Positions 24,011-35,701 of a stretch of DNA of 64,000 nucleotides are shown piece after piece. The notes under the pieces were generated by a model, which saw only the letters and a program-made list of their open reading frames with translations, was not told the DNA's origin and did no database searches. A program made the translations under genes and the position numbers. Source of the stretch: Coccinella septempunctata (lineage: Eukaryota > Arthropoda > Insecta > Coleoptera > Coccinellidae); contig NC_058198.1 in the NCBI RefSeq assembly GCF_907165205.1, positions 22,815,240-22,879,239 on the forward strand, given 5' to 3'. Each line of letters starts with the position of its first letter. Within the stretch, counting starts at the first letter, position 1.

Positions 24011-25224
24011 GAAACCTATCATATTGATATTTTTGCAATATTTGAAACTATTGCAAACAGTTTCGCTGAGAACCAGTGCAACAAGGCGAACCTTGATTCT
24101 ATTATTTCTGAAAAAAATATGTTTTTTCGTTATTTTATTGACAGCGTGTAGTCTGTTCTGATTGCAATTTGTAAAATTTTGAAAAATACATTCGTTTTAT
24201 TTTTCTTTCATCACTATCTTGTAACGCTGTTTTGTCGCCAATCGTATTAGCAATTTCAACATGTGGCATGGGTCCCAAAATATAAATATTTTTTCGTGTG
24301 TGTTTAGATTTGTGAAATATGGCTTCAAATTATCCGTGTCACAATCGAAGCTTACCCCTCATGGTTTTGTCATTTTCAAATTCACTAAATTCTTGACAAA
24401 TGTCAACGATGTAGCTATACATCCTGTGTCTTTCAGAACTTCAAATAATTATTCCAGAATATTAGCCCCTTCCGGAGCATCTAAGACGTTTATTAAACAA
24501 TACTCTAGTACAAAGATTATAGAGTTGGGAAGATAGGAAACGCCCTCATATCTCTTGTACTAAGAACCGACTTCATTTTTTTCTGCGTTTCACGCACTGA
24601 GAAATTAAATGGCGCTGAAATCGTACTGTCAAACTGTTAAATTACAGTTTTCTGTTTTATAATCGAAGGGCGCGAAATTCCAATATTATCCCTTGTAGTG
24701 GATACGAATATCGACTAAATCGAAACCAGAAACCAATCCAGGGCTCTTGTGGGTTTTGTGACCAGGATGTGTTTTTCATTGACATTGTTTTGAATCTATT
24801 AATATTAATGAAATACTTCATTAGATTTGCTATATTTTTGTTCGAACCATATATTTTGAATCGCAAAGAGTTGATTGTTGTTTTCAGTTTTCGGATCTTT
24901 CTATTACTTCTGGCGAAAGACTTGGAAGTACTATGTAGATTGTGAGAACTTCTTTCTGGTACACTCAAAGGAATATCTGAAAGAAAGGATGTGTTAGAAA
25001 TCCAAAAGTTACCAAATACATAAACACAAGCATAAGCTCTATTCCGTATAAATAGTGACAGCGATATGATCCAAACAAAAATGTTTTGATTATGACAGGT
25101 GGAATATGCAATCCTTTTTCATATTTGCGTTTCATTTTAAAATCTAAATTTAATATTTTTCACATTCAAAAAATAACTTTTGTGGAATGCACAGAAGTTT
25201 GCGTGTTCTTTGTACGTGTGCATA

Positions 25225-26815
25225 CAGGGTGTCCCGTAAAGACCACGTCAAACGAAAACGGAAAGTAGATCAGAATGTGCTCTACCTGAAGTGAAAAAAT
25301 CTTTCATAAGAAAGTCTCACAGTTTTCGAGATATTTGATGTTTTATGAAAAAGTTGAATTTTTTCACTTAAAATGCTTTCTCTCTTGCGGGAGCTACAAT
25401 TAAATACTTTTCGAATCAGTTTTTTTTCCGTGAATTTTGTTGAATGATTACTTCAATTCATACAATGAAAAATACCACAAAATATTATACAGGGATTCTG
25501 AAAAAAAAAATTAAAATTCATGTTCTGAAGGAAGTGTTTTTTTGTGCTGAATTCTATCTGACGTGGTAAAAAAAAAGACACTAAACCTTTTCTGCATATT
25601 ACGTTGAAAAGTTGCCCATTTTGTGAGTATTCCGAAAAGGTAAAATACAGGTGATAACCTTCTTCACGAAAAAAGATATTTGAATGTTTATCGAAAATGG
25701 AGCATTTCTGTGAAAAACTGATTTTGTCACCTTTTCCACAAATTATTTCATTTTGCAGATTCTGCTGTAACATATTGAATAATTCTCTTGAAAAATGCCA
25801 GTTAGTCCTTAAATTACTTATAAAATGAAATTATTCACTAATTGCAATGATATAATGTATTAACGCACAGGACCTTCAACATCAACAAATCTATTGTGAA
25901 GATCAATAATAAAAATTCAGGATTCTTATTAGAGCAAATGCTCAAAATGACCGCCCAATTCGCTAATGCATGCCCTGCATCTATTGAGAAATGACCTTTT
26001 CAAATCATACAAACTTCTCCCCGCTATTTTGGCTGCTGAAATACGAATGCGGTCCCTAAGTTGTGCTTCATCTCTTATAGGATTCGAATTAATTTCATTT
26101 TTTAAAAAACCCCAGTAAAAAAATCCAGAGGATTTAAGTCTGGTGAATCATTGAATCGCATCACATCATATCGATGTTCGAGAGTTCTTTAGGCAAAGAA
26201 AAAGAAATAAAAAAACTCAGTCAGTGAATTAGCATCTTAATAACATTTTATTGATTTGTTGATTGATTATTTTGAGCAGGAAGTGCAAAATGAAAGTATT
26301 TATGGAAAAGGTGAAAAAATCAGGTTTTCACAGAAATGCTCCATTTTCGATAAACATTCAAATATCTTTTTTCGTGAAGAAGGTTATCACCTGTATATTA
26401 CTTTTTCGGAATCCTCACAAAATGGGCAACTTTTCAACGTCATATGCAGAAAAGGTCTAGTGTCTTTGTTTAATACTAGGTCAAATAGAATTCAGCACAA
26501 AAAAACACTTCCTTCAGAACATGAATTTTAATTTTTTTTTTAGAATCCCTGTATAATATTTTGTGGTATTTTTCATTTCATGAATTGGAGTAATCATTCA
26601 ACAAAATCTACAAAAAAAAACTGATACGAAAATTATTTAATTGTAGCTTCCGCAAGAGAGAAAGCATTTTAAGTGAAAAAATTCAACATTTTCATAAAAC
26701 ATCAAATATCTCGATAACTGTGAGACTTTCATATGAACGATTTTTTCACATCAGGTAGAGCACATTCTGATCTACTTTCCGTTTTCGTTTGACGTGGTCT
26801 TTACGGGACACCCTG
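25225..26815. mobile_element. Mariner-type element with very long TIRs (1,591 bp)
   Basis: The two ends are CAGGGTGTCCCGTAAAGACC at 25225 and its complement ending at 26815, each flanked by TA (25223-25224 and 26816-26817), the classic Tc1/mariner target duplication. The arms match for about 540 bp (25225-25762 against 26276-26815) at high identity. The roughly 510-bp centre holds only a decayed transposase end on the minus strand. The element would depend on a transposase supplied from elsewhere. Confidence 0.9.
25880..26165 (-). pseudogene. Transposase C-terminal remnant (Tc1/mariner type)
   Basis: In the centre of the long-TIR element the minus strand reads DSPDLNPLDFFTGVF, then in shifted frames KNEINSNPIRDEAQLRDRI and RCRACISELGGHFEHLL. 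This is the end of the transposase type common in insects with a CAGGGTGTCCCG-type TIR. The N-terminal helix-turn-helix and the first catalytic Asp are gone. At least two frameshifts are needed to join the pieces. Confidence 0.75.
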
Positions 26816-28744
26816 TATATTTCGTTCCAAATTTTTGGAGACTCGCGGATTATCAAATAAATTCAAAGTTAGAATATACAGGAAGTATTTAAAGGTGAGG
26901 CTTTATTTTAGTAGGAGGTAGAACTAGTCAAAATGAAATCACCCATACAAAACTTTCAAAATGACAAAGTTGAAAAAAAAATTGGAAATAATTACTGAAA
27001 TAGATCCTAATACGACCCCAGACAGTTTGTTAGCTGAATTATCGAAAAGCAATGGAAGAAACTTATCGATTCCACCATGTGGTTTCGTTTAGAATATTGG
27101 CAAGTTCGATATTTACGTTGGAATGAAAATGGAAACTTAGGATTGCCAACTTTTTTCATTATTTTTTACTAACTTACACGATTTTATGAAATGGCTCATT
27201 TCGATACAAACTGACAGAAGTGACTCAGGACACAAGTGTGAAAAATATAAGAATATTACTTCAAAATCTCACCAATAAATTTCGTTTGAATCATTCATGA
27301 ATTTTTCCACAATGGGCATCACAATTTTCTTGTTCGAATATTCCAACGATCGTATTGAAACTGGAATGAAATGGGGAAACATCATAGCACTTTTTCAACA
27401 TAACTAACATAAGCACTTTCAAGAAACTGCCTCGATTTCCTAATTTTTTTTAACCCTCAATTGCACGATATCACAATTATTATTTTCTCAAGTGACCTGA
27501 TGCCTTTAATCCGATGAACTTGATACTGAACCATTCTTTGTCTAGCCATATGCTCAATTTTTTTTTCGTTTTTCCGAAGCCGGATTGACCTTTTACAGTT
27601 CCGTACTTGAAATTCGATGAAATTTTGTCGAACTTCTAGGGGTTGTATCTCAGCCGTCTTGGAGATTTTATATAGATGAGTTTTAGTGAAACGACTTCTT
27701 TTGATGAGTTCTACCTTCTGTGAAAAAAAAAGCCTAACTTTTCAAAACATCCTGTATAGGTTTGTCATCAATTTTGTTATAAAAAAAAACAAGCAGAAAT
27801 ATTGTGTAGTAATTAATTTGGGCATAACGAGTTCAACTTTTCGCAAAATACAAACAACTTGAGTACAACTTTTGGCGGTATGTGCTGGGGTGAGTTCACG
27901 CCATTTAAAGAATGGCGTGCTCTTGGGGTGATTGTTTCGTCCCACTGCTAGGGTCGGACTCATCAGGTAGGTTAATGAACCCTAGCAGCTACCTACGACA
28001 ATCGCCGAAGCAGCGTAGTTTGTGCCTGCTATAAACGCCGATTACGTCGAGGGTATAGAGTGTTGCGTCGCCGGTGGCGCCATCGTTTGGCGTATGCTGC
28101 ACCGCAATAGACGTATAATCTACCCTGTGATCGCAACCGTCGTGCGCAGTGATGCCATCGTTTGGCTACCCTTGGTACCATCATGGTGAGATGAAGTATT
28201 CCTCTACCATGGGTACAACTACGCCGCCACAAACTCAAAAACACTGAAGTGAAAAAATTAAAAATTGGAATATTTTAATTACAGCAATTTGATAGTGACT
28301 CACGAATAAGCAGAAATGGACATTTTGAGAATTGGCATGATCCATTGTTTGTGAAGCAGTGCAGCGAATGAAAATAATGGCACAAAAGATCGTATTATAA
28401 TTGAAAAAGGTCAAAAATTTCATCTGAATTGTAATTTGTATATTTGGGTTTCACATTGTTCTGCTTACATTTACCTATATTCATTGTTATAATAGAGTGA
28501 CCCGAAATCGTGTTGAGTGCACAATATGATCGATATCGATATCTTCGGTAATTCTAGTAAAGCATTCTACTATTTGTTTGAAACCCGTATGTCCAGTGTT
28601 ACACTTATATGAATAAAAGGTAACTTTTTATAATCTAAATTTGTTTTCTATAAACAAACGTCTTTGAAGAACTGCATAATACCCGTTCAATAATTTCATG
28701 GAAAAAGTCAAAACATCTCCCCCCACCATAAAAAATTCATATTT
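26816..28744. other. No gene recognised; one GC-enriched block
   Basis: Mostly AT-rich. A perfect 9-bp hairpin (CACGCCATT/AATGGCGTG) lies at 27897-27919. The block 27960-28240 is clearly richer in GC than its surroundings and repeats GCCATCGTTTGGC twice. The open frame there (28029-28244, minus) is Arg-rich and looks like a by-product of composition. Its origin is unknown. Confidence 0.45.
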
Positions 28745-29005
28745 CACCATGTAACCCAACCTTGCCTAGACTTTACGGATTGCCTAAGATCCATATACAT
28801 GACATACCGATCAGACCAGTAGTCTATTACTCAAATACGCCGATATACGCCCTCTCCTCTTTCCCTAACGACCACATAAAGAAGATCACTAACTATGAAC
28901 CTTGGTACTCTGTTCTGAACTCAGTTGACTTTGCCAATAAGCTTCATAATTTTCAGATGAAGGATAATTACATTTTACTATACTTAGACGGTCCCAAGGA
29001 CCGAT
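28745..29005 (+). mobile_element. PLE reverse transcriptase fragment (copy D)
   Basis: The frame from 28762 reads MPRLYGLPKIHIHDIPIRPV, then SNTPIYALSSF and YILLYLDGPKD. This is the first part of the PLE RT (LPKIHK motif, then the first catalytic Asp region). Downstream palm motifs are missing, and the fragment ends about 180 bp before the next LINE. Confidence 0.75.
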
Positions 29006-29281
29006 TGTGTCCATTTTAAAATCCTGCAAAATCCTATAAAATGATATGTATGAATGTAACTGACATTTTCATGGTACCCAATGCATTTGTTCTCCACTTA
29101 ACCTTTATTACACTAAGATTTACCATTGTTAAATTTTTATCCTTTTTAATGATGTTCTATGTCATTGACATCACTTCATGGCACAGTTCAGCGCCAGCTC
29201 TCATGGTGAACACACCTGTGCACTTATCAGTGAATAAAATTGCGTTTTTATTGAAGATAACTCGCCGAGAATATATCAAAA

Positions 29282-30622
29282 ATGGCAGACGATGCCGACG
29301 AAGACGATTCCATGGACTTTAGAGTCGTTACAAATAAAAGAAAACGTTTTGGAAAAAAATACTCCCAAAAAGAATTGAATCAAATTATGGGAACAACAAC
29401 TGCGTCCGATTCAGAAACAGCAGATGGAAACCAAAAAAATAGAATTCAGAGACAACATTCAAATCCAAATAAAAACACTGATAACAACAAATCATATGCC
29501 ACAAGACAAGTCCAAGATAACAACTTCAAAACAAAACCTGCCATCAGGTCGACGACCTTTACTTTCAAGAAGTATAAATATTTATTTTATATCAACATGG
29601 TCAACATAAACATCACAAGAATTGAAGTAGCAGACATATGGCAAACAAAATTTCCAAACTCCCTAGACTGCATCATTAAAACTCAAACTGGTTTTCTGGT
29701 GAAAAGCGATACGGAAAAACAGAAAATTATCGACGCACTGGACAATCTGAAGAAAGAAAACGTCGTTGCTAACTACAAGGAAACTACATTTAATGCACAA
29801 CACACAAAACGATCAGTGGAACCCTCCTACTCTGTTGTTATTGGCCAAATAGAATTGAATATTCAAGATAAAGATATTAGTGAACACCTCAAAAACAAAA
29901 ATTTGGAACACAGATATTGTCAGAGAATAAAATCCCGTGCAACTGGAAAAATGACACATTTGATAAGAATCATTACAGCACATGAAAAAACAACTGAATA
30001 TTTGTTGGGAAATGGTTTGTTTTATAAAAATTGTCACTACCCTGTTTACTCTAGTTTAGCACCAACTGCTGCTCCCAAACCTTGTACCAAGTGCCAAAAA
30101 TTCACGCATACAACAGAAGAATGCCAGGAAAACATTCAATGCAATAAATGCTTTGGACCTCATCGTACCTTCAAGTGTACATCAACTCTGCAACCCAAAT
30201 GCAAAGCCTGCCAAGCGGAAGATCATGAAGCCTGGTCCTTCAAATGCCCCAAACGACCAACCAAACCAATGGAAGGAATCCCTAATATTCCAGTGAAACC
30301 AATAAATGAAAAAACACAGAATCTACCAAATAAAATGAAAAAATCAAGAATTCACTCAGCAATATCAAAACACGACTATATAATCAATAAATACACATCA
30401 ACTTTAAACAAAGAGAAAAATTCACAAATAAATAGAGACGAATTAATTAGAAAACTAAAACAAAGATTTATAGTGGAATTCAATATAGATACCCATGTTC
30501 TATTCACAGGCAACCGTATGTATATACTCATGTTTGATTTGGATAACCCCAATACCGACTCACCAACTCAACCTATAAAAGGAGACAACAATGTCCAATT
30601 TGTAATAAATGCAGCCGCTTAA
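29282..30622 (+). CDS. LINE ORF1 protein with three CCHC zinc knuckles
   Basis: A 446-residue protein, the nucleic-acid-binding (Gag-like) ORF1 of the Jockey-type element. The N-terminal third is basic and low in complexity (KRKRFGKK). The middle contains a fold of the RRM/PRE type. Around residues 263-320 lie three CCHC knuckles: C-x2-C-x4-H-x4-C, C-x2-C-x3-H-x4-C and C-x2-C-x4-H-x6-C. Such proteins coat the element RNA and direct the ribonucleoprotein to target sites. The frame is intact. ORF2 starts inside its last codons (ATG at 30609, 14-nt overlap, plus-1 frame), a layout typical of stop-restart coupling. Confidence 0.9.
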   Translation: MADDADEDDSMDFRVVTNKRKRFGKKYSQKELNQIMGTTTASDSETADGNQKNRIQRQHSNPNKNTDNNKSYATRQVQDNNFKTKPAIRSTTFTFKKYKYLFYINMVNINITRIEVADIWQTKFPNSLDCIIKTQTGFLVKSDTEKQKIIDALDNLKKENVVANYKETTFNAQHTKRSVEPSYSVVIGQIELNIQDKDISEHLKNKNLEHRYCQRIKSRATGKMTHLIRIITAHEKTTEYLLGNGLFYKNCHYPVYSSLAPTAAPKPCTKCQKFTHTTEECQENIQCNKCFGPHRTFKCTSTLQPKCKACQAEDHEAWSFKCPKRPTKPMEGIPNIPVKPINEKTQNLPNKMKKSRIHSAISKHDYIINKYTSTLNKEKNSQINRDELIRKLKQRFIVEFNIDTHVLFTGNRMYILMFDLDNPNTDSPTQPIKGDNNVQFVINAAA

Positions 30623-33326
30623 TATTCTATATTCGAATATCAATAGTTACCTTAGAAAAAAATCGTTGATAAACTACTACATTGAAAAAAAACAACATCA
30701 ATTGCTCTCTCTTCGTTGAATCAAAAACCTCACTCAAAAGCAATTTAAAATACCGAGATTGGGAAATTGTGCACAGCCCTGGAAACATAGTAAACACCAA
30801 TGTCAGAGGAGGCGCTTTAATTCAGGTAGAACCCACATTATGCAAAGGAAATGCCAATCGTCCAAGAATAAACAATCTGCTTAATGAATGTCTACATATC
30901 ACAGTGCCATTTCAAAATGATCGTTTACACATCTTCTTAGTTTATATTCACCCTTCCGCAAAAATAGAAGAAACTATTCTCACAATGGCATCCTTATACA
31001 AATTTACTATCATTATAGGTGATTTCAACATGAACAGACAGAAAAAAAACAAATTTCCAGTTTCCTACAAAACTCAACATTCATACAGAAAAATACACCA
31101 CCCACATTTCTAAGGGCCAACGGCATAGATAGCACACCAGATATAATATTGTGCACGGAGAATATAAGTCACAACTTCAAAAATATAAATCTTATTCCGG
31201 ACCTAGGAGGAGAACATCTTGCTGTAGATATCAGATTTGATCTTGGAACACCTCCGAGAAATACTGTGAAACCACCAAGATACAATTTTAAAAAATGTGA
31301 TATGAAAAAGATCAACAAGCAACTGAGAAGCTTTATAGAACAGGTAGATACTATAGATGAAGAATGCATAAACAAGTTCAACAACCTATTTTCTGAAGGG
31401 ATATTACGAAATTCACCTACATATTACAAAACTTATTGCACCCAAGAACTCCCACCATATATAATTGAACTCATAAAGAAAAAAAGAAGAATGTACAGGG
31501 AATACTTAGCACAAGGAGATGACCAAATTAAGAAGAATATTAACCAATACAACAAAAACATACAGCGAATGATTCAAGACTACAAAGCTCACACATGGGT
31601 TGCAGCATGTGAACGAATTAACACACAAAAGGGCAAGAATTTTTGGAACGAGATTAGGAAGTTGAGCAAATATAAAAACAATGAGAACAGGCCAAAAACA
31701 GACCTTGTAGAAAATGGTATCAGATACCAAACTACTGAAGAGAAACTAGCGGCTTTTGCCAAATACTATCAGAAACAATACACCAAGGAAAACGACCCCA
31801 ACTTTTCACTAGAACACTACAACAACATAGAAAAATGGATGGAAATTTTCAAAAATCAGAAAGTAGTAAAACAAGAGCAAACTATAGATCGAGACACATA
31901 CTTCAGAATCTTGAAAAAGGGCAAAAACACTTCTCCTGGTCATGACCATATCACAAAAGACATACTGAGAAAACTAGACCAAGAAGTACACGATTTCATC
32001 ATCAAAATATACGAGTACTGCCTTTCAAATCACTACTTTCCAAAGGAATGGAAGACAGGGACTATCATCACAATACCTAAGAAACAATCTGATCAAACCA
32101 AATTATCAAACTACAGACCAATCACTCTACTTTCGAACTTGGGCAAAAACTTAGAAAAAATAATTTTAGATAGATTGAAAACAACTATGGGCAATAAAAT
32201 TCCTGACTATCAGTTCGGCTTTAAAGACCATCACTCAACCATACACCCTTTGATAGTCCTAAGTAACAATCTACAAGCAACGAGACAAAAAGGAGGGAAA
32301 AGTGCAGCACTCTTTTTGGACATCAACAAAGCATTCGACAGTGTATGGCATTCAGGTCTGATTTACAAACTCTATACCTTCGATGCTCCTGACTACCTCA
32401 CACGTATAATAATGAATATGCTTGAGAATAGATCTCTGAGAGTGAAGATCGACGACCAACTATCAGGCGAGTTCACACCAGAAAGAGGACTACCACAAGG
32501 TTCTCCATTATCCCCTACTCTCTATAACTTATATTGTGCTGATATTTTCAACAGCGATCCCAAATATATTAACCGAAGATGCTATATGTTACAATTTGCA
32601 GATGATACAGTGTTGGTAAGTCATGCCAACAATATAAAAGATGCCATGGAACAACTACAAGCTTTAACAGACAAGACATCCTTATGGTTTAATAAATGGA
32701 GACTCCGTCCCAATCCATCAAAAAGCCATTTCCTGATCTGCAATCATAGATTAAGAGGTACCTCTCCGAATATAACACTAAACAATCAAACAATCCAACC
32801 CAAAAATAGTGTCAAATATCTTGGAATCAATCTCGACAGTAAACTCAATTTCAACCTCCACACAGAATTAATCAAAAAAGCCACGATTTCCAGAGCAACC
32901 CAATTCAGAGGACTCACGTATAAACAAAAGGGCATAAACCATAATACAGCTAGCAAAATATATAAAATGATCTGTAGACCTCTTGTTGAATATGGACACA
33001 TACTATTCCTCAACAGCAGAAATCCAGTACAAAAAAAGTTACAAGTGACAGAAACAACAGCACTGAGAAAACTCACAAAGCAGAGGCACCCATCAAACCC
33101 TATCTATAATCCGTCCAACAACCTCTTATATGAGACGACCAAAATTACTCCAATAGATCAAAGACTACAACTACTAGCTAAGAAATTCTGCAGGAATAAG
33201 AAAAACTTCAGCATTTTAAAACAGTTCTGCATTCAACGCGAAGAAAATCACAACAGATTCAGATACCCTGCTATGACTCTTTGGGAGACACTGCGACAGA
33301 TCAACAACGAAGACACCACAAATTAG
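30609..33326 (+). pseudogene. LINE ORF2 (APE endonuclease-reverse transcriptase), two frameshifts
   Basis: The frame opens at ATG 30609 (MQPLNILYSNINSYLRKK), overlapping ORF1. It loses phase in an A8 run at about 30685-30692, continues 30682-31113 through the endonuclease (IIGDFNMN near 31020), and loses phase again in an A8 run near 31040. From 31149 to 33326 it runs 725 codons through the RT: motif A LFLDINKAFDSVWH, motif B GLPQGSPLSPTLYNLY, motif C LQFADDTVLV, then thumb and C-terminal domain. All RT catalytic Asp residues are present. Removing one A at the first site restores the frame. Either both lesions inactivate the copy or the base count in these runs is wrong. Confidence 0.88.
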
Positions 33327-33463
33327 CAACAAAAACTTTCTCAATTATATCTAAGGTTGTAATTTCACTCAATTAATTGTTAAAAAAAAAAGTATAATTG
33401 ACTCACAGGCTGAAGGACCTCGGTCGATGGCCATTTGTAACAATGTTTACAATAAACCACTTT

Positions 33464-33483
33464 TATTATTATTATTATTATTA
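33464..33483 (+). repeat. (TTA)n 3' tail of the LINE
   Basis: A run of TTA units directly follows the AATAAA-bearing 3' UTR of the LINE. A simple-repeat tail in place of poly-A is common in this group. Confidence 0.8.
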
Positions 33484-33789
33484 CTTCATGACATGACATT
33501 TTTCTGTTTACTGAATTGTGGAGAAAATGTTTCTTGTTTATTCTTTTTCCTAATGTCCTGTATTTTTAGCCTTGAAAAAGAAGCAGCTCTGCTCCGAAAC
33601 GTTGGCCTGAAAAAGTTCGTGAAGGAAAATAAGACGATCCAATACCTGACTAATAATAATAATAATAGAAATCTTCATTTCAAATCATTTCAATGTATAC
33701 AACGTTTACATGATATGAAATGAAACAGTGTCAAAAGTTTGATGATCACTCCCTGCGATTCATCCTATAGTCCTCCAAACATTTATTTT
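33484..33789. other. Short insert with a hammerhead-like segment
   Basis: Between the LINE tail and the next element lies a segment with CAG-CTCTG-CTCC-GAAACG (33583-33600) and, at 33650, a (TAA)n run facing the (TTA)n tail. The CTGATGA box is replaced by CTTGAAA, so this is at best a worn PLE-type motif. No coding. Confidence 0.4.
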
Positions 33790-35038
33790 CAACCAGGAAA
33801 CCAAATATTTCTCATTTGAATATCCTATCGTTTTCTATACTTTGTAATCTCTTCGGTAGTTTATTGTCAGCTGGCGGCATCTGTACTCCAACTGTACCTG
33901 TGTAGTTGTTAGTCTGCATCCGGGATAGTTGTAGTTATGTGTTCTTGTTTCGTTTCTATTCTTCAAATTTTTATGTTTTTCGAAAAGGTGGTTGTTTTCG
34001 GGAAAAAATAATGAGCATTCTTGTATATACATTGCATGTAGTGTTAAAATATTTGTATTTCAAATTGCATAATATTCTGATTGCTTTCTTTTGTAGAACA
34101 AAAAGTGACCTCGATTCTATCATGGCATGATAAACCATTTTTAGTGATCGAGAGTTCAAATATGATGCTGCTGTTCTGAAGAAATATATTGATGATGCCA
34201 ATTTCCCTTCTAGTTGTATTATGTGCGTATTCCATTTCATATTTGCATCAATATAGACGCCAAGAAATTTGTTATTCTCTGATAAGTTGTATTTCTGATT
34301 TCCGATTTTGATGTTTTCTGGTTTTTCCACATTTGGTAGTGTGGGCTGAAATAAGATCATTTTAGTTTTAGTTTTATTAAGTATTAAATTGTTGTTTCGA
34401 AACCAGTCTTCAGTGTACTGCATTATGCCATCAACTAGGATTTTCAGGTCTGGACATAAGGATTCTCTTGCTGGGAGATTTGTGTCATCAATGAAATGTG
34501 TTTTAGTCACCGTTTCGTGTCTTCATCCTGCTCCAAAATCAAAATCATTCAGGTATATGAGAAAAAATAATGTTCCAGCTACGCTGCCTTGAGGTATTCC
34601 TAGTTTTAGTTCCTTCAATTCTGATCTTATATCTACACCATTAATACGGATTTTCACTAACTGTGTGCGCTTGTGGGAGAAAGATTTTAATCATTTTCAT
34701 GCGTTTCCCTGGGCTCCATATTACTCAAGTTTTTCTAACTTCTAACAGAATATTCGAGTCAAGACAGTCATATGCCTTGAAAAGGTCCAAAAACAATCCC
34801 ATTGACAGAGAGCGTTCCTCAAAGACCTCCGTGATTAGTGTAACAAATTGGTATATAGCTGTCTGTGTGGATTTTCCTTTCAGACCACCATGTTGGCCAA
34901 GGAGAGCATGTGTTGTGAAATATTCCAAAATTAGTTCATGTTCAAATAGCTTGGAGAATGATGTGAGGAGGCTGATTGGTCTGCAGTTTCCAAGATCTTC
35001 AGGACTGCCAGTCTTATATTTCGGCATTATTTCTCCTA
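33790..35038 (-). mobile_element. Jockey-like LINE fragment (copy C)
   Basis: Minus-strand pieces encode RT motif A with the fingers (35027-34725: CRPISLLTSFSKLFEHE, then LFLDLFKAYDCLD), a broken motif B (34640-34580), an altered motif C (FIDDTN, 34495) and the thumb (34510-33971, FLGVYIDANMKW). The C-terminal tail runs to about 33835. The style matches the copy at 38441-41690. The right edge at 35038/35039 abuts the end of a PLE. Confidence 0.8.
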
Positions 35039-35119
35039 TCGATTGAAATTTATTCTGGGAGGATTCTGCATTTCTTCATAAACTTTTTAGGGTTTTCACT
35101 CCCAATCTCTGAAACAAAA

Positions 35120-35701
35120 TCAATTAAAAATGAAATCAACGATTTGCTCCTGCGTTCCTGACAGTTCCTTCTTTAGTAAATTGATCCAAATATGATCTAT
35201 TCCTACCGAACAATTTGCCAAATTATTATCTTGATCTAATAGAATACACGTAGACTCTTTAATTTTTCGTTTAAAATGGTCTGGTTCCGTCATTAAAATT
35301 TTAGTGTTGTCCCAATCCATCATGTGGTCTCCCGTATTAGAACAAATGTGATCTGCGATTTGTGATCGATTAATTTCTCTATTTTTAATATTATTTTTAT
35401 GTTCGCGTTTTCTTATTTCTAGAGGTCTGGACGTTTCACCTGTATAAGTTTTACCACAAATACAGGGTATGTTGTAAATACAATTTTTTGATTTTTGGTT
35501 TTTGTTCAAAGGTTTAGTTTTTGTTAATATAGATCTTAAATCATTTTGCGTTTTAAAAACAGTTCGTATGTTGAACTTCGAACCGATTCTTCTTATTTTT
35601 TCTGAAAGGCCATTAACATAAGGAATTACATTCAACAAATTTGGTTGTTCTTGACGGTTTGTTGGTTGTTCCTGATCATTATTACGATTTTGGTTAGTCA
35701 T
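35120..35701 (-). CDS. GIY-YIG endonuclease domain of a PLE (C-terminal part)
   Basis: 193 codons are open, with an uninterrupted frame from MTNQNRNNDQ to the stop. The C-terminal half is a GIY-YIG nuclease: CIYNIPCICGKTYTGETSR, then REHKNNIKNREINRSQIADH, and a late acidic segment. The first GIY Tyr is in YNIPC and the second motif reads TYTGET rather than YIGQT. The N-terminal Asn/Gln-rich linker joins upstream to RT sequence in another frame (QFPKNFIEKRILNLERR, 35770-35705). In a complete PLE this nuclease nicks the target to prime reverse transcription. The RT is truncated, so this copy is not autonomous. Confidence 0.75.
   Translation of the reverse strand: MTNQNRNNDQEQPTNRQEQPNLLNVIPYVNGLSEKIRRIGSKFNIRTVFKTQNDLRSILTKTKPLNKNQKSKNCIYNIPCICGKTYTGETSRPLEIRKREHKNNIKNREINRSQIADHICSNTGDHMMDWDNTKILMTEPDHFKRKIKESTCILLDQDNNLANCSVGIDHIWINLLKKELSGTQEQIVDFIFN

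Larger units (their letters stand above)
23256..24970 (-). mobile_element. P-element-like transposon, decayed, interrupted by a PLE end
   Basis: Three minus-strand pieces keep the order of a THAP9/P-element transposase. 24968-24657 is a basic coiled-coil segment (SNRKIRKLKTTINSLR). 24536-24250 is the central part with YFTNLNTHEKIFIFWDPCHM followed by LKLL. 23560-23256 is the C-terminal part with VDATADFCFEFNHIFDS and TKRFTGFLGLIV. The THAP zinc finger is not visible. Stops occur in the central part. Between the central and C-terminal pieces lies a PLE terminal segment (about 23566-24010), an insertion into the P element. Confidence 0.8.
29190..33483 (+). mobile_element. Jockey-type LINE, nearly complete (copy B)
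   Basis: ORF1 (29282-30622) and ORF2 (30609-33326) are in the standard order. They are followed by a 3' UTR with AATAAA near 33451 and a (TTA)n tail at 33464-33483. The 5' boundary is approximate. Three features suggest a fairly young copy: ORF1 is intact, ORF2 has only two frame breaks (both in A8 runs), and the tail is clean. Confidence 0.9.

Noticed and set aside
24261..24536. Plus-strand 91-codon frame
   Set aside because: It overlaps the central P-element segment on the minus strand, which has clear homology; the plus frame is a shadow.
25453..26531. Two similar ORFs of about 100 codons as duplicated genes
   Set aside because: They are the two long inverted arms of the mariner-type element read on opposite strands; no protein homology.
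28029..28244. Arg-rich 71-codon frame on the minus strand
   Set aside because: It lies in the GC-enriched block and looks like a composition effect; no domain or splice support.
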